A DNA stretch of 7,736 bases, taken from positions 1 through 7,736 of the forward strand of contig CAYUDC010000123.1 of the NCBI GenBank assembly GCA_964443415.1, written 5' to 3'. Of the stretch, positions 1 through 6,809 are shown one piece after another. This stretch comes from B1 sp964443415 (GTDB lineage Bacteria; Bacteroidota; Bacteroidia; UKL13-3). Within the stretch, counting starts at the first letter, position 1. Each line of letters begins with the position of its first letter. The notes under the pieces were generated by a model. The model ran no database searches, was not told the origin of the DNA, and saw only the letters and a program-made list of their open reading frames with translations. Position numbers and translations under genes: made by a program.

Positions 1-287
1 GTACCTTTTTCTTCGTTGATAGAAAATGCCAATGGCTGATCGGCCAAAGTCTTAAGCAATTCCATCGTTGTTTTGGATGGAATGGCAATGGATACATTTT
101 CTTTGGCATCTACCTTAATGCTGGTGCTCATGGTAGTTTCTAAATCTGTAGAGAAGATAGAAAGAACGCCATCATTAATGGTAAATAGAAAATTGTTTAA
201 AATTGGAATAATGGGTTTGGCTACCACAACCCCATCAATATAACTCAGCTGACGCAACAATACGCTGCTATTTACGATAAATTTCAT
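1..287 (-). CDS. dnaN: DNA polymerase III subunit beta (sliding clamp), N-terminal part
   Basis: This is the first 95 codons of the replication sliding clamp; the rest lies beyond the left edge. The clamp is a ring-shaped dimer that encircles DNA and tethers DNA polymerase III and other repair and replication proteins. My translation starts MKFIVNSSVLLRQLSYIDG and continues through KPIIPILNNFLF, STDLETTMST and SIAIPSKTTMELLKTL. That is the usual order of the first clamp domain, and the D-L-E-T/I-x-(M/I) strand is characteristic of the family. I chose the ATG at 287 because family members normally begin MKF and an AAAGAA stretch lies about 8 bases upstream. An in-frame ATG two codons earlier (293) is possible. 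A matching promoter lies at 345-377. It is not next to dnaA in this window. Identity is secure; the truncation is only the window edge. Confidence 0.93.
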   Translation of the reverse strand, partial: MKFIVNSSVLLRQLSYIDGVVVAKPIIPILNNFLFTINDGVLSIFSTDLETTMSTSIKVDAKENVSIAIPSKTTMELLKTLADQPLAFSINEEKG

Positions 288-344
288 CGACATATTTCTT
301 TTATATCATTAATGTGATTTGAATTCTACTACGATTCTACCAAA

Positions 345-377
345 CAAAAATAGATTTGCATCTACAAGGCCACAAAA
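345..377 (-). promoter_or_regulatory. Bacteroidota-type promoter for dnaN
   Basis: Read on the minus strand, TTTTG (373-377) is followed by 20 bases and then TATTTTTG (345-352). This fits the phylum's housekeeping sigma consensus of TTTG, about 19 bases, TAnnTTTG. Transcription would begin near 338, giving a leader of roughly 50 bases before the dnaN start. It lies just downstream of the zinc-hydrolase stop codon at 406, so dnaN would not need read-through from that gene. Pattern match only; no start site has been mapped. Confidence 0.6.
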
Positions 378-405
378 CAAGTTATGCACACCTTTTGCCG
401 AGTGT

Positions 406-1374
406 TCATTCTTCTCTTCCTTTCACAGGAATTTCGGGTACTGCCGGCAATGAGTCTGTCATAAACATTTTGGTTTCTCCTACCTCCCATTCCGATATAT
501 CTGGCTGGCCCGCATCTACCCATGCGGTGTACCAAAAACTGGCCACCGAAAGCACAGAAGCTTTCATCCTTGCCTCTACCACGCCTCCCAATTGCTGGTG
601 ATAGTCTGTAGACATTTTCCTTGAATACACTTTAACGGTGCTGCTTCCTCTTTGCTCATAGGCATATTTTTGGTCCTCGGGGGTGTTGGTTTGAACCCAC
701 TTTTCTGCTGCAAACACCAAGGGAACATAAAAATAACTTCCTGCCACCGCCTCCCAGGCTGCATTTAAAGGATTGGTTAAATAAATGGCTTTCCCCACAA
801 AAAAATCATAGGTTTCAAAAAACAACTCTGGCAAACGCGATTCAAAAAAACCATGTATGCCATGCTGCCCTGTGAGCTGCCCATTGTAATTTTCTGTGCT
901 ATGCAACGGCACATGCGCATCGCCCACATAATGCCCAAGCTCGGCAGATAACTTTAATACCTTGTCTACCTCATGCCGCTCAAATGCCTCACTGAGTTTT
1001 CTGAGCATCCATTGAATGTTCCAAGGTACAATGCCATAGGCATGTAAAGTATCTTTGCTAAACTTTTGGATGGCCTCTTGGTACTTGGCTGGCACCGTAT
1101 CAAATGGCAATACCTGCTCGTAATGGTCGATGTCTATATAATGTTTTACATCTTCCCCAGGCACCAAATACCTTCTTTTATCGGGGTCTACCGCATGTTC
1201 TGTGATATACTCTATGTTGCGTTTATAAAAGCCAAACATCTCGTTGGGCAAACAAAATACCGCCAAGCGATTGATTTGTTTATGCGCAAAAAATCCCCAA
1301 GAATAGCCACTTAATGGCGTTAATAAACTTAGAATACAAACCATATAACCTGCTAAACCTTTGCGTATTTTCAT
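406..1374 (-). CDS. Secreted zinc-dependent hydrolase, phospholipase C / S1-P1 nuclease fold
   Basis: A 322-residue exported protein of the all-helical, three-zinc fold shared by bacterial phospholipase C and S1/P1 nucleases. Residues 1-25 form a signal peptide (MKIRKG, then a hydrophobic core ending LSGYS). Cleavage there would leave Trp26 as the new N-terminus, and in this fold the N-terminal Trp itself binds zinc. The other ligands can be placed by spacing: His31, an Asp at 63 or 65, His84 in DIDHYE, His148-x3-Asp152-x5-His158 in GHYVGDAHVPLH, and His174-x3-Glu178 in GIHGFFES. The last two groups keep the family's H-D-H and H-E spacing. The substrate, phosphodiester lipid or nucleic acid, cannot be decided from sequence. 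I chose the ATG at 1374 because a TTG start at 1401 would only add nine polar residues before the signal peptide. The gene starts 47 bp after the helicase stop and may share its transcript. No strong terminator follows. Confidence 0.8.
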   Translation of the reverse strand: MKIRKGLAGYMVCILSLLTPLSGYSWGFFAHKQINRLAVFCLPNEMFGFYKRNIEYITEHAVDPDKRRYLVPGEDVKHYIDIDHYEQVLPFDTVPAKYQEAIQKFSKDTLHAYGIVPWNIQWMLRKLSEAFERHEVDKVLKLSAELGHYVGDAHVPLHSTENYNGQLTGQHGIHGFFESRLPELFFETYDFFVGKAIYLTNPLNAAWEAVAGSYFYVPLVFAAEKWVQTNTPEDQKYAYEQRGSSTVKVYSRKMSTDYHQQLGGVVEARMKASVLSVASFWYTAWVDAGQPDISEWEVGETKMFMTDSLPAVPEIPVKGREE

Positions 1375-1386
1375 ACTGCAAATAGT

Positions 1387-1404
1387 TTCGGTTTGAACCA
1401 AAAT
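1387..1404. repeat. 18-bp element with GGTTTGAACC core, copy 1
   Basis: The plus-strand sequence TTCGGTTTGAACCAAAAT is identical at 6825-6842. Its centre is an imperfect dyad: TTCGGTT and AACCAAA pair at 6 of 7 positions around a TG centre, like an operator half-site pair. It begins 12 bases upstream of the ATG of the secreted zinc hydrolase. Here it has no properly spaced -7 box downstream, unlike the second copy, so a role as a plain -33 promoter box does not explain it. Confidence 0.5.
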
Positions 1405-1421
1405 GCAAGTCTACAGCGAAC

Positions 1422-2618
1422 TTAAATCGGGTTTACTGGATTGGCCTCTTCTACTTTTACCTTTTTGCCCTTGAGCTTTTCTTCCTTTACTTTTTGGAGA
1501 GTTTGTTTAAACACTGGCGAGGCAATGGCCGCATAAGCAAAACGGTCTAAGATATCTACCTTACCCAATTGCTCTTTCTCTAAGCCACCCTTTTGATGCA
1601 GCCATCCCACAATATCAATCTTACTGATTTTATCTTTCTTACCTACATTGATAAATAAGGTTCTAAAGGCTGGCATGCTAAGGTTTTCTTGCTTCTTAGG
1701 TAAGTCTATTTCTTCTGGCTTTTCTTTTACAAAATGGGGTATCTTGTCTTCTTGATCCAACAAAAAATAGGCATCACCTTTGGCGTTCATCCTAGCGGTG
1801 CGGCCATTACGGTGAATCATGGCATCTTCCTTTAAGGGCAATTGGTAGTGGATAATGGCATCTACAGCGGGTATATCTAGGCCTCTCGACCCTAAATCGG
1901 TAGACACCAACACCCGCACACTGCCGTTTTTAAATAAAATCAAGGTTTTCTCTCTATCTACCTGCTCTAAGCCGCCATGGTAAAAGCCATGCAAAAACTT
2001 CATCTTCTTTAGCTGCATCGAAATTCTATTGACAGCCTCGCGGTGATTACAAAACACAATCACCGTTTTATCNNNNNNNNNNNNNNNNNNNNNNNNNNNN
2101 NNNNNNNNNNNNNNNNNNNNNNNNNNNNNNNNNNNNNNNNNNNNNNNNNNNNNNNNNNNNNNNNNNNNNNNNTCCAATGACTTATCAAACTCATCCAATA
2201 CCAAATATTTGGTTTGGGTTAAGTCTACATTCTCATTTCTGATATGGTAAGAGATTCTTCCGGGTGTGCCAATTAACACCGAGGGTGCCACACTTAAGCT
2301 GCTTTCTTCTACACGGGTTTGATGCCCGCCATACACACAGGTAACTTTAAAGCCTGTAGACATTTGCTTAAAAACACCTTCTATCTGCAAAGCCAACTCG
2401 CGGGTAGGAACTACCACGATGGCCTGAATTTGTTCTTTAACAGACTTATCTAAATGGCCTGCCAAAGGCAACAAAAAGGCCAATGTTTTTCCTGAGCCAG
2501 TAGGAGAAATCAATATCACATCTGCATCGGCCTCAAAGGCTTGAAGCATGGCTTCTTGCATCTCATTGAGCGAAACAATGTTAAAGTTCTTTAAATATAA
2601 TTCGTGTTGCGGTGTCAT
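1422..2618 (-). CDS. DbpA-like DEAD-box ATP-dependent RNA helicase (contains assembly gap)
   Basis: An ATP-driven RNA helicase, probably acting in ribosome assembly. The first RecA domain shows motif I SPTGSGKT (residues 38-45), PTREL (71-75), a GG pair (97-98), TPGR (118-121) and motif II as DEFD (142-145) rather than DEAD. After the gap, the second domain shows VIVFCN, STDLGSRGLDIP (motif V) and HRNGRTAR (motif VI). Residues from about 318 to 390 (TLFINVGKKDKI to GKKVKVEEA) match the DbpA-type RNA-binding domain, which in Escherichia coli DbpA recognises a 23S rRNA hairpin; rRNA as the target here is inferred. The visible 398 codons include 34 unknown ones. Motif III (SAT) is not visible and must lie in the gap, so the true protein should be longer, around 440-450 residues. 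The ATG at 2618 fits the family N-terminus. Frame agreement across the gap may be chance. The gene sits 67 bp after the YeiH-type gene. Confidence 0.88.
   Translation of the reverse strand: MTPQHELYLKNFNIVSLNEMQEAMLQAFEADADVILISPTGSGKTLAFLLPLAGHLDKSVKEQIQAIVVVPTRELALQIEGVFKQMSTGFKVTCVYGGHQTRVEESSLSVAPSVLIGTPGRISYHIRNENVDLTQTKYLVLDEFDKSLXXXXXXXXXXXXXXXXXXXXXXXXXXXXXXXXXXDKTVIVFCNHREAVNRISMQLKKMKFLHGFYHGGLEQVDREKTLILFKNGSVRVLVSTDLGSRGLDIPAVDAIIHYQLPLKEDAMIHRNGRTARMNAKGDAYFLLDQEDKIPHFVKEKPEEIDLPKKQENLSMPAFRTLFINVGKKDKISKIDIVGWLHQKGGLEKEQLGKVDILDRFAYAAIASPVFKQTLQKVKEEKLKGKKVKVEEANPVNPI
2073..2172. other. Assembly gap of 100 N inside the helicase gene
   Basis: Exactly 100 undetermined bases, the customary placeholder for a scaffold gap of unknown size. 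The flanks end in DEFDKSL plus two bases of a Glu or Asp codon on one side and begin DKTVIVFCN on the other. In DEAD-box proteins these landmarks are normally about 80 residues apart, so some 240-260 bases are probably missing rather than 100. The gene should be treated as intact but incompletely sequenced, not as a pseudogene. Confidence 0.95.
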
Positions 2619-2663
2619 CTATCCAAGGATTTTAGCCTGTAAAGTTAGGCAAGCAAAGGCCCT

Positions 2664-2686
2664 AAAAAAAATCTAGGTTCAAACCT
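2664..2686 (-). terminator. Possible weak terminator after the YeiH-type gene
   Basis: On the minus strand, directly at the stop codon, AGGT-TTGA-ACCT can form a 4-bp stem with a tetraloop. Three bases later comes a run of eight T (2664-2671). The stem is short for an efficient intrinsic terminator. The hairpin contains one of the four GGTTTGAACC copies (2676-2685, minus orientation), so it could instead be a protein-binding site. Confidence 0.3.
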
Positions 2687-3657
2687 TACAACAAAAAGGA
2701 TAGCAAAAAGAGTAAAACCAACTGCACCATAAAGATGAACACCCCAAACAAAATGCCCTTCTTGCCCGATTGCAATAACTTTTTAAAACTCACCTTTAAA
2801 CCTATAGCCGCCATGGCAATGCTAAGGATAATTTTGCCTCCCGTTTCAAACAGGTCTAGCACTTCTTTGGGCAATTTAACCAAGGAAGTAAAAATGGTAA
2901 TGCCTATAAAACTCCATAAATACCAAGGCAAATTAAATTGATTGGCCTTGCCGCTGCCTTTGTTTACAAGGTAACTAAAGAATATTAAGGCTGGCGATAA
3001 CAAAGCCACCCTCGCTAACTTAATGGTGATGGCCGATAAACCTACTTCGCTTCCCAAAGAGTATCCTGCACCTGCCACATTGCCCACAGAATGTAAAGAG
3101 CCGCCGATGATGATTCCTATCTGTGTTTGGGTCAACCCGAAACCTACCAAAACCAAAGGAAGCACAATCATGCCAAGGCTACCCAATAGATTTACTACAG
3201 CCATAGAAATGGCCACATCATCTTTATTGCTAGTGGTGTTGGGTGCTAAGGCTGCAATGGCCGAAGAACCACAAATGGCTGTTCCAAAACCAATGAGCCA
3301 GCCAGAACTACCAGGGCATTTAAACTGAATGGCTAAAAAATACGTAAGCAACAACACCAGCAATACCACCACCCCAATGATAGAAAAACTGCCAACTCCT
3401 AATTGGGCAATATGGGAATAATTGATGCTAAACGCTAAAAACAAAATAGACAGCTCCAACATCTTCCCGCTGGTAAAGCCAATGCCCGATTGAAAGTCTG
3501 TGGGTACTTCCCAAGCATTGCCCACCAACATACCTAGGAGGAGGGCCAATAAAATACTGTTTAGAAATGAGGGCGTAAAAAAAGCCAGAAAATAGGCTAA
3601 CAAGCCAATAATAAGCGACAATAAAACCCCTTTATATTCTTTTTGAAATGGCGTCAT
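2686..3657 (-). CDS. YeiH / UPF0324 family inner-membrane protein (putative anion exporter)
   Basis: A 323-residue, very hydrophobic protein with about ten predicted membrane segments, matching the usual YeiH size. Family signatures are visible: GTAICGSSAIAA (residues 125-136) in a re-entrant or helix-break region, SLHSVGNVAGAG (187-198) with its conserved His, and AMAAIGL (281-287) near the last helices. Homologues are commonly annotated as putative sulfate exporters, but the substrate is poorly established, so I would not go further than a membrane transporter-like protein. The ATG at 3657 gives a short cytoplasmic start (MTPFQKEYKG) before the first helix. Many relatives sit beside a LysR-type regulator; none is present here. 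The tRNA-Leu terminator ends 38 bp upstream of the start. I found no convincing promoter in that short leader. Confidence 0.85.
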   Translation of the reverse strand: MTPFQKEYKGVLLSLIIGLLAYFLAFFTPSFLNSILLALLLGMLVGNAWEVPTDFQSGIGFTSGKMLELSILFLAFSINYSHIAQLGVGSFSIIGVVVLLVLLLTYFLAIQFKCPGSSGWLIGFGTAICGSSAIAALAPNTTSNKDDVAISMAVVNLLGSLGMIVLPLVLVGFGLTQTQIGIIIGGSLHSVGNVAGAGYSLGSEVGLSAITIKLARVALLSPALIFFSYLVNKGSGKANQFNLPWYLWSFIGITIFTSLVKLPKEVLDLFETGGKIILSIAMAAIGLKVSFKKLLQSGKKGILFGVFIFMVQLVLLFLLSFLL

Positions 3658-3695
3658 GGCAAATGATAAAGTGCTGCAATATCTGCATAAAAATC

Positions 3696-3729
3696 AAAGG
3701 CCCAAGTAACTTTGGTTACTCAGGCCTTT
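3696..3729 (-). terminator. Intrinsic terminator of the tRNA-Leu transcript
   Basis: A long hairpin. AAAGGCC (3696-3702) pairs with GGCCTTT (3723-3729), and AGTAAC (3705-3710) pairs with GTTACT (3715-3720) around a 4-base loop. Only a 2x2 CA/CA internal mismatch separates the two perfect stems. On the minus strand it starts 6 bases after the tRNA 3' end and is followed by GATTTTTATG, a U-rich tail. It separates the tRNA from the YeiH-type gene. The symmetric structure also has TTTT on the plus side, though no plus-strand gene runs into it. Confidence 0.8.
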
Positions 3730-3735
3730 TGTGTG

Positions 3736-3819
3736 TACCCAGAGCCGGGGTCGAACCGGCACGAGGGTGAGCTCACTGGTGTTTGAGACCAGCGCGTCTA
3801 CCAATTCCGCCATCTGGGC
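3736..3819 (-). tRNA. tRNA-Leu (anticodon CAA)
   Basis: An 84-base tRNA with the long variable arm expected of leucine tRNAs. The acceptor stem GCCCAGA pairs with TCTGGGT (a G-U pair at the first position) and A73 is the discriminator base. The D arm reads GCGGAATTGGTAGACGC. The anticodon stem CTGGT/ACCAG encloses the loop CTCAAAC, so the anticodon is CAA (3783-3785), reading UUG codons. The T arm is GCCGG-TTCGACC-CCGGC. The 3' CCA is not encoded and must be added after transcription. It has its own promoter (3830-3861) and terminator (3696-3729), so it is a single-gene unit. Confidence 0.96.
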
Positions 3820-3829
3820 AACGGGGATG

Positions 3830-3861
3830 CGAATATAAGCACATTAACTTTTGTTGCAAGA
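3830..3861 (-). promoter_or_regulatory. Promoter for tRNA-Leu
   Basis: On the minus strand, TCTTG (3857-3861) is followed by exactly 19 bases and then TATATTCG (3830-3837), one mismatch from TAnnTTTG. The tRNA begins 10 bases further on, so the primary transcript would carry only a few extra 5' bases. It lies in the 55-bp gap between the hexosaminidase stop (3875) and the tRNA. Confidence 0.55.
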
Positions 3862-3874
3862 TTTTTTTTAATTT

Positions 3875-6184
3875 TTATTCAACTACAATCTCATCTGCAA
3901 ACAACCAAGCGCCTTGTCCTTCGCCGGGGTGGCCAGCCGGACAAACACCCAAGTTCTTTGCTTTAATCTTGATATACTTTACCTTAACTGGCTTTAAGCT
4001 TACACCAAATTGTTGGGTGATGGGGTTTGCTTCTACCATAGGCGTATGGTTTTGTGTGGTGGTAGGGTCAGACCATTTAATACCATCTAGCGAATAAGAA
4101 AACTCTACTTGCGTAGGAGCAAACACCCATGCTTTATAAAAATGCAGGAAGTTCATCTGAATGCGGGTGATTTCTGTAGCCTCTGGCAGTTCCATAGTAA
4201 GCGAAAGATCCGACTTATTGATGGCATGCCAGCTGCTGCGCGTGGCCATGGGCCCAAAGATGCCATTTACCAAAGTGCTTTCTCCTTCTGCTGGGTAGCT
4301 TTTGCTCACGGGCTTATCGTAGGTTATTTTTGATCCAATGCCTTTATGCAATTGGTATTTTTGCTCGGCAGGTAAAATGCTTAATTGATGCTTGTTGCGA
4401 TACAACCAAGCCTTGATAGAACCACTGGTATCGATGGTGATGGTGTCTGTATAGGCTAACATGTTAGCGCGGTTGCTGTAGCTATATAGGATGGTGGCAT
4501 TTGGAATTTCTGAGCTTAACACGGCCTTTAACTGCTTGTTTTGAGTAAAGGTTTTAACATCAACTTTAAAGTTTCCCTTACAATAATTTAGGCCCATTTC
4601 TGCAAAGCGCATTTGGTGCGCCTCTATCCTAGGATAAAACTCTTGCCAGCTGCGCTTGGCTTTGGGCGACCATAATACCTCGGCCATGGCAGGCATGCGT
4701 GGCAAGATCATATACACCACATGGTTAAAGCTAGGCATGTATTCTGTCCACACATTGGCTTGGGCACCTAATACAAAATGACTGAGAGAATCTCCCAACT
4801 CTGCTGGCACTGGCTCATAATCATACACCCGTTTAAGTGTATTAAAGCCACCAATGGCTTTGGGCTCAGATTCTGGGTCGGCCTGATAATGATCAAAATA
4901 ACAAGGCACACCAGGGGTCATTACCACTTCATGCGCCATCTTAGCGGCGGCAATGCCACCTGTTTCTCCGCGCCAGCTCATCACCACGGCATCGCTAGCA
5001 AGGCCACCTTCAAGGATTTCGTCCCAGCCAATCATCTTCTTGCCATTGGCTTTGATGTATTTTCCGATGCGTTTTACAAAATAACTTTGTAGCTCATATT
5101 CGTCTTTAAGCTGCTCATCCTTCATTCTTTTTTGGCAGGCACTGCAAGCTTTCCAAGGCTCTTTTTCTACCTCGTCGCCACCAATATGAAAGTAGGGTGA
5201 TGGAAACAAAGGCATTACTTCGGCAATCACATCGGTTAAAAAGGTAAATACTTCTTCTTTGCCAGCGCAATAGTTAGAGGCTTTGCCAAGGTAATCGCCT
5301 CCAGTGAGCGGCAATTGTTTTTGCCCTGTGCAGCAAAGGTTGGGATAAGCAGCAATGGCGGCCGCACTGTGGCCAGGTAGCTCTATTTCTGGCACAACTT
5401 GAATCATGCGGGCAGCGGCATACGCCACAATGTCTTTTACTTGCTCTTGGGTATAGAAACCACCGTAGTTGGGTGTTTCTTCTGCCTTGGCGGTGGGTCT
5501 ATCATTAAAATGCCAAAGGCGTCTATCAACGCGCCAAGCGCCCGTTTGGGTGAGCAGAGGGTATTTTTTTATTTCGATACGCCAGCCTTGGTCGTCTGTT
5601 AAATGCCAATGGAAGGTATTCATTTTATACATGGCCATCAGGTCGATGTATTGCTTTACTTGCTCTACTGTAAAGAAATGCCTTACCACGTCTAGGTGCA
5701 TGCCGCGCCATTGAAACCTAGGATAATCGAGGATGCTGATTTTAGGCAAGCTTAAGGCTTGGTTGGTTGGGGTGGCCGGCAGAAGTTGCAAGAGCGATTG
5801 CAAACCATAAAAAGCACCGCGGGCGGTATTGGCCTGAATGAGCACGCCAGCCTGGTCTATTTGCAATTGGTAGGCTTCTGGGTGGTTTTGGTCTTTTATT
5901 GGACTTATAACCACTTTGATATAATTAGACTTTGCCTTGCCAAACTTATGGGCATGGCCACTGAGGTGTTGCAAGGATTGGGCAAAAACCTGCAAAGCAC
6001 GTTTAAGGGTATCATTGTGATTTCTGTCTACGATTTGGGTGTTGGCGTTTATCTGAAACACATTTTTAACGCCCCCTTCAATGAGGGATACTGGCTTAGG
6101 AATGATGGGGATATTTTGCTGTGCAGCGAGTGCAAAGGCAGCCAATAAAACACCAAATAGCAGTTGAAATCTTTTTATCATCAT
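3875..6184 (-). CDS. Secreted GH20 beta-N-acetylhexosaminidase with C-terminal accessory domains
   Basis: A 769-residue exported enzyme that removes terminal N-acetylglucosamine or N-acetylgalactosamine from chitin fragments, glycoproteins or wall sugars. A signal peptide (about 1-21, ending FALAA) lacks a lipobox Cys. Residues 24-155 form the GH20 N-terminal alpha/beta domain (NIPIIPKP to ILDYPRF). The catalytic barrel begins at WRGMHLDVVRHF. It contains HLTDDQGWR (194-202), PEIELPGH (265-272) and the catalytic pair Asp337-Glu338 in HIGGDE. In GH20 the Glu is the acid and the Asp positions the substrate acetamido group. Trp387, Trp404 and Trp479 fit the aromatic pocket. Residues 545-605 resemble the chitobiase-type C-terminal beta domain. 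Residues 635-769 resemble a discoidin/F5-8C-like carbohydrate-binding module. The start is ATG 6184, or the adjacent ATG at 6181. No SusC/SusD pair is adjacent. The gene ends 55 bp before the tRNA with no visible hairpin. Confidence 0.94.
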   Translation of the reverse strand: MMIKRFQLLFGVLLAAFALAAQQNIPIIPKPVSLIEGGVKNVFQINANTQIVDRNHNDTLKRALQVFAQSLQHLSGHAHKFGKAKSNYIKVVISPIKDQNHPEAYQLQIDQAGVLIQANTARGAFYGLQSLLQLLPATPTNQALSLPKISILDYPRFQWRGMHLDVVRHFFTVEQVKQYIDLMAMYKMNTFHWHLTDDQGWRIEIKKYPLLTQTGAWRVDRRLWHFNDRPTAKAEETPNYGGFYTQEQVKDIVAYAAARMIQVVPEIELPGHSAAAIAAYPNLCCTGQKQLPLTGGDYLGKASNYCAGKEEVFTFLTDVIAEVMPLFPSPYFHIGGDEVEKEPWKACSACQKRMKDEQLKDEYELQSYFVKRIGKYIKANGKKMIGWDEILEGGLASDAVVMSWRGETGGIAAAKMAHEVVMTPGVPCYFDHYQADPESEPKAIGGFNTLKRVYDYEPVPAELGDSLSHFVLGAQANVWTEYMPSFNHVVYMILPRMPAMAEVLWSPKAKRSWQEFYPRIEAHQMRFAEMGLNYCKGNFKVDVKTFTQNKQLKAVLSSEIPNATILYSYSNRANMLAYTDTITIDTSGSIKAWLYRNKHQLSILPAEQKYQLHKGIGSKITYDKPVSKSYPAEGESTLVNGIFGPMATRSSWHAINKSDLSLTMELPEATEITRIQMNFLHFYKAWVFAPTQVEFSYSLDGIKWSDPTTTQNHTPMVEANPITQQFGVSLKPVKVKYIKIKAKNLGVCPAGHPGEGQGAWLFADEIVVE

Positions 6185-6267
6185 ACAATAAAATTAAGGC
6201 GAGAGCCATGCAAATAAAGGGATTTTTTTATAATTCGCTACCCACGTCCCACTACATGCACCTAATG

Positions 6268-6801
6268 CTACTTCCTACGCAAAAACAACCAAGTACCATT
6301 GTTATCATAAGAATATTTTACCATACCCACTTTCCTAGCATAATAACAAGAATGGCCAGCATCATTGAGTTTGTAAGCCCATTCATAAACAGAATCGGGC
6401 GTTGTAACCTGGCTACGAAGCATCGGGTGCCCTCCAATATCATATCCATAATCCCACCTCCCATTTACCCTAAATTTGATGTTACTGCCATCCATTTCAA
6501 CCCTTATATTGTTTTTTTTGTCCTCACTGTAAAAGGTTTGTTGTAAAAATTCGTCATGTTGTATAGGGCAACAATCACATCCAGCAGACCTTTCATAAGT
6601 TGGAAAACTGTAAATGCTTCCATAAAATATTAAGGTGTCATTTTCTGGGAGTCTTAAAAAGTTTAAAGTGTCATTTTCTTTGTATGGATACCAACTTTGG
6701 TATCGCTTGTAATCTTGTGTAATTTTAATTGGATTTTCGCAATCCTCTTTGCAAGAACTAATGATAACTAAGAGTATAAGGGCGCTAAGCAGTTGTTTCA
6801 T
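6268..6801 (-). CDS. Small lipoprotein of unknown function
   Basis: I do not recognise this 177-residue protein. It starts MKQLLSALILLVIISSC, a lipoprotein signal peptide with lipobox ISSC, so Cys17 should be lipidated and the protein anchored in the inner or outer membrane. The mature part is polar and rich in Tyr, Asp and Asn, with no membrane helix. It carries further cysteines, notably CKEDCEN at the N-terminus and GCDCC in the middle, which could form disulfides or bind a metal. The C-terminal half has a beta-rich look (IRVEMDGSNIKFRVNGRWDYG and following). The reading frame stays open upstream to 6897, but the ATG at 6801 is preferred because it places the signal peptide at the N-terminus. 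A promoter match at 6810-6841 also ends just before it. The hexosaminidase gene starts 83 bp downstream; whether they are functionally linked is unknown. Confidence 0.75.
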   Translation of the reverse strand: MKQLLSALILLVIISSCKEDCENPIKITQDYKRYQSWYPYKENDTLNFLRLPENDTLIFYGSIYSFPTYERSAGCDCCPIQHDEFLQQTFYSEDKKNNIRVEMDGSNIKFRVNGRWDYGYDIGGHPMLRSQVTTPDSVYEWAYKLNDAGHSCYYARKVGMVKYSYDNNGTWLFLRRK

Positions 6802-6809
6802 AGTATTCC

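Noticed and set aside
1375..1401. Upstream TTG start for the zinc-hydrolase gene
   Set aside because: It would put nine polar residues before the signal peptide, and the 18-bp repeated element overlaps it; the ATG at 1374 gives a normal signal sequence.
1422..2618. Helicase gene as a pseudogene or internally deleted gene
   Set aside because: The apparent shortening coincides exactly with a 100-N placeholder, and both flanking domains are intact and conserved.
2676..2685. GGTTCAAACC as the T arm of a tRNA remnant
   Set aside because: It resembles a T-loop consensus, but there is no acceptor, anticodon or flanking stem around it; the same applies to the copies at 1390 and 6828.
5759..6148. 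Plus-strand open frame of 129 codons inside the hexosaminidase gene
   Set aside because: It is antisense to conserved GH20 N-terminal domain coding sequence, with no family features or initiation signal.
6121..6546. Plus-strand open frame of 141 codons across the hexosaminidase start and the lipoprotein
   Set aside because: It lies opposite two well-supported minus-strand genes, has no recognisable protein features and uses the complement of their codons.
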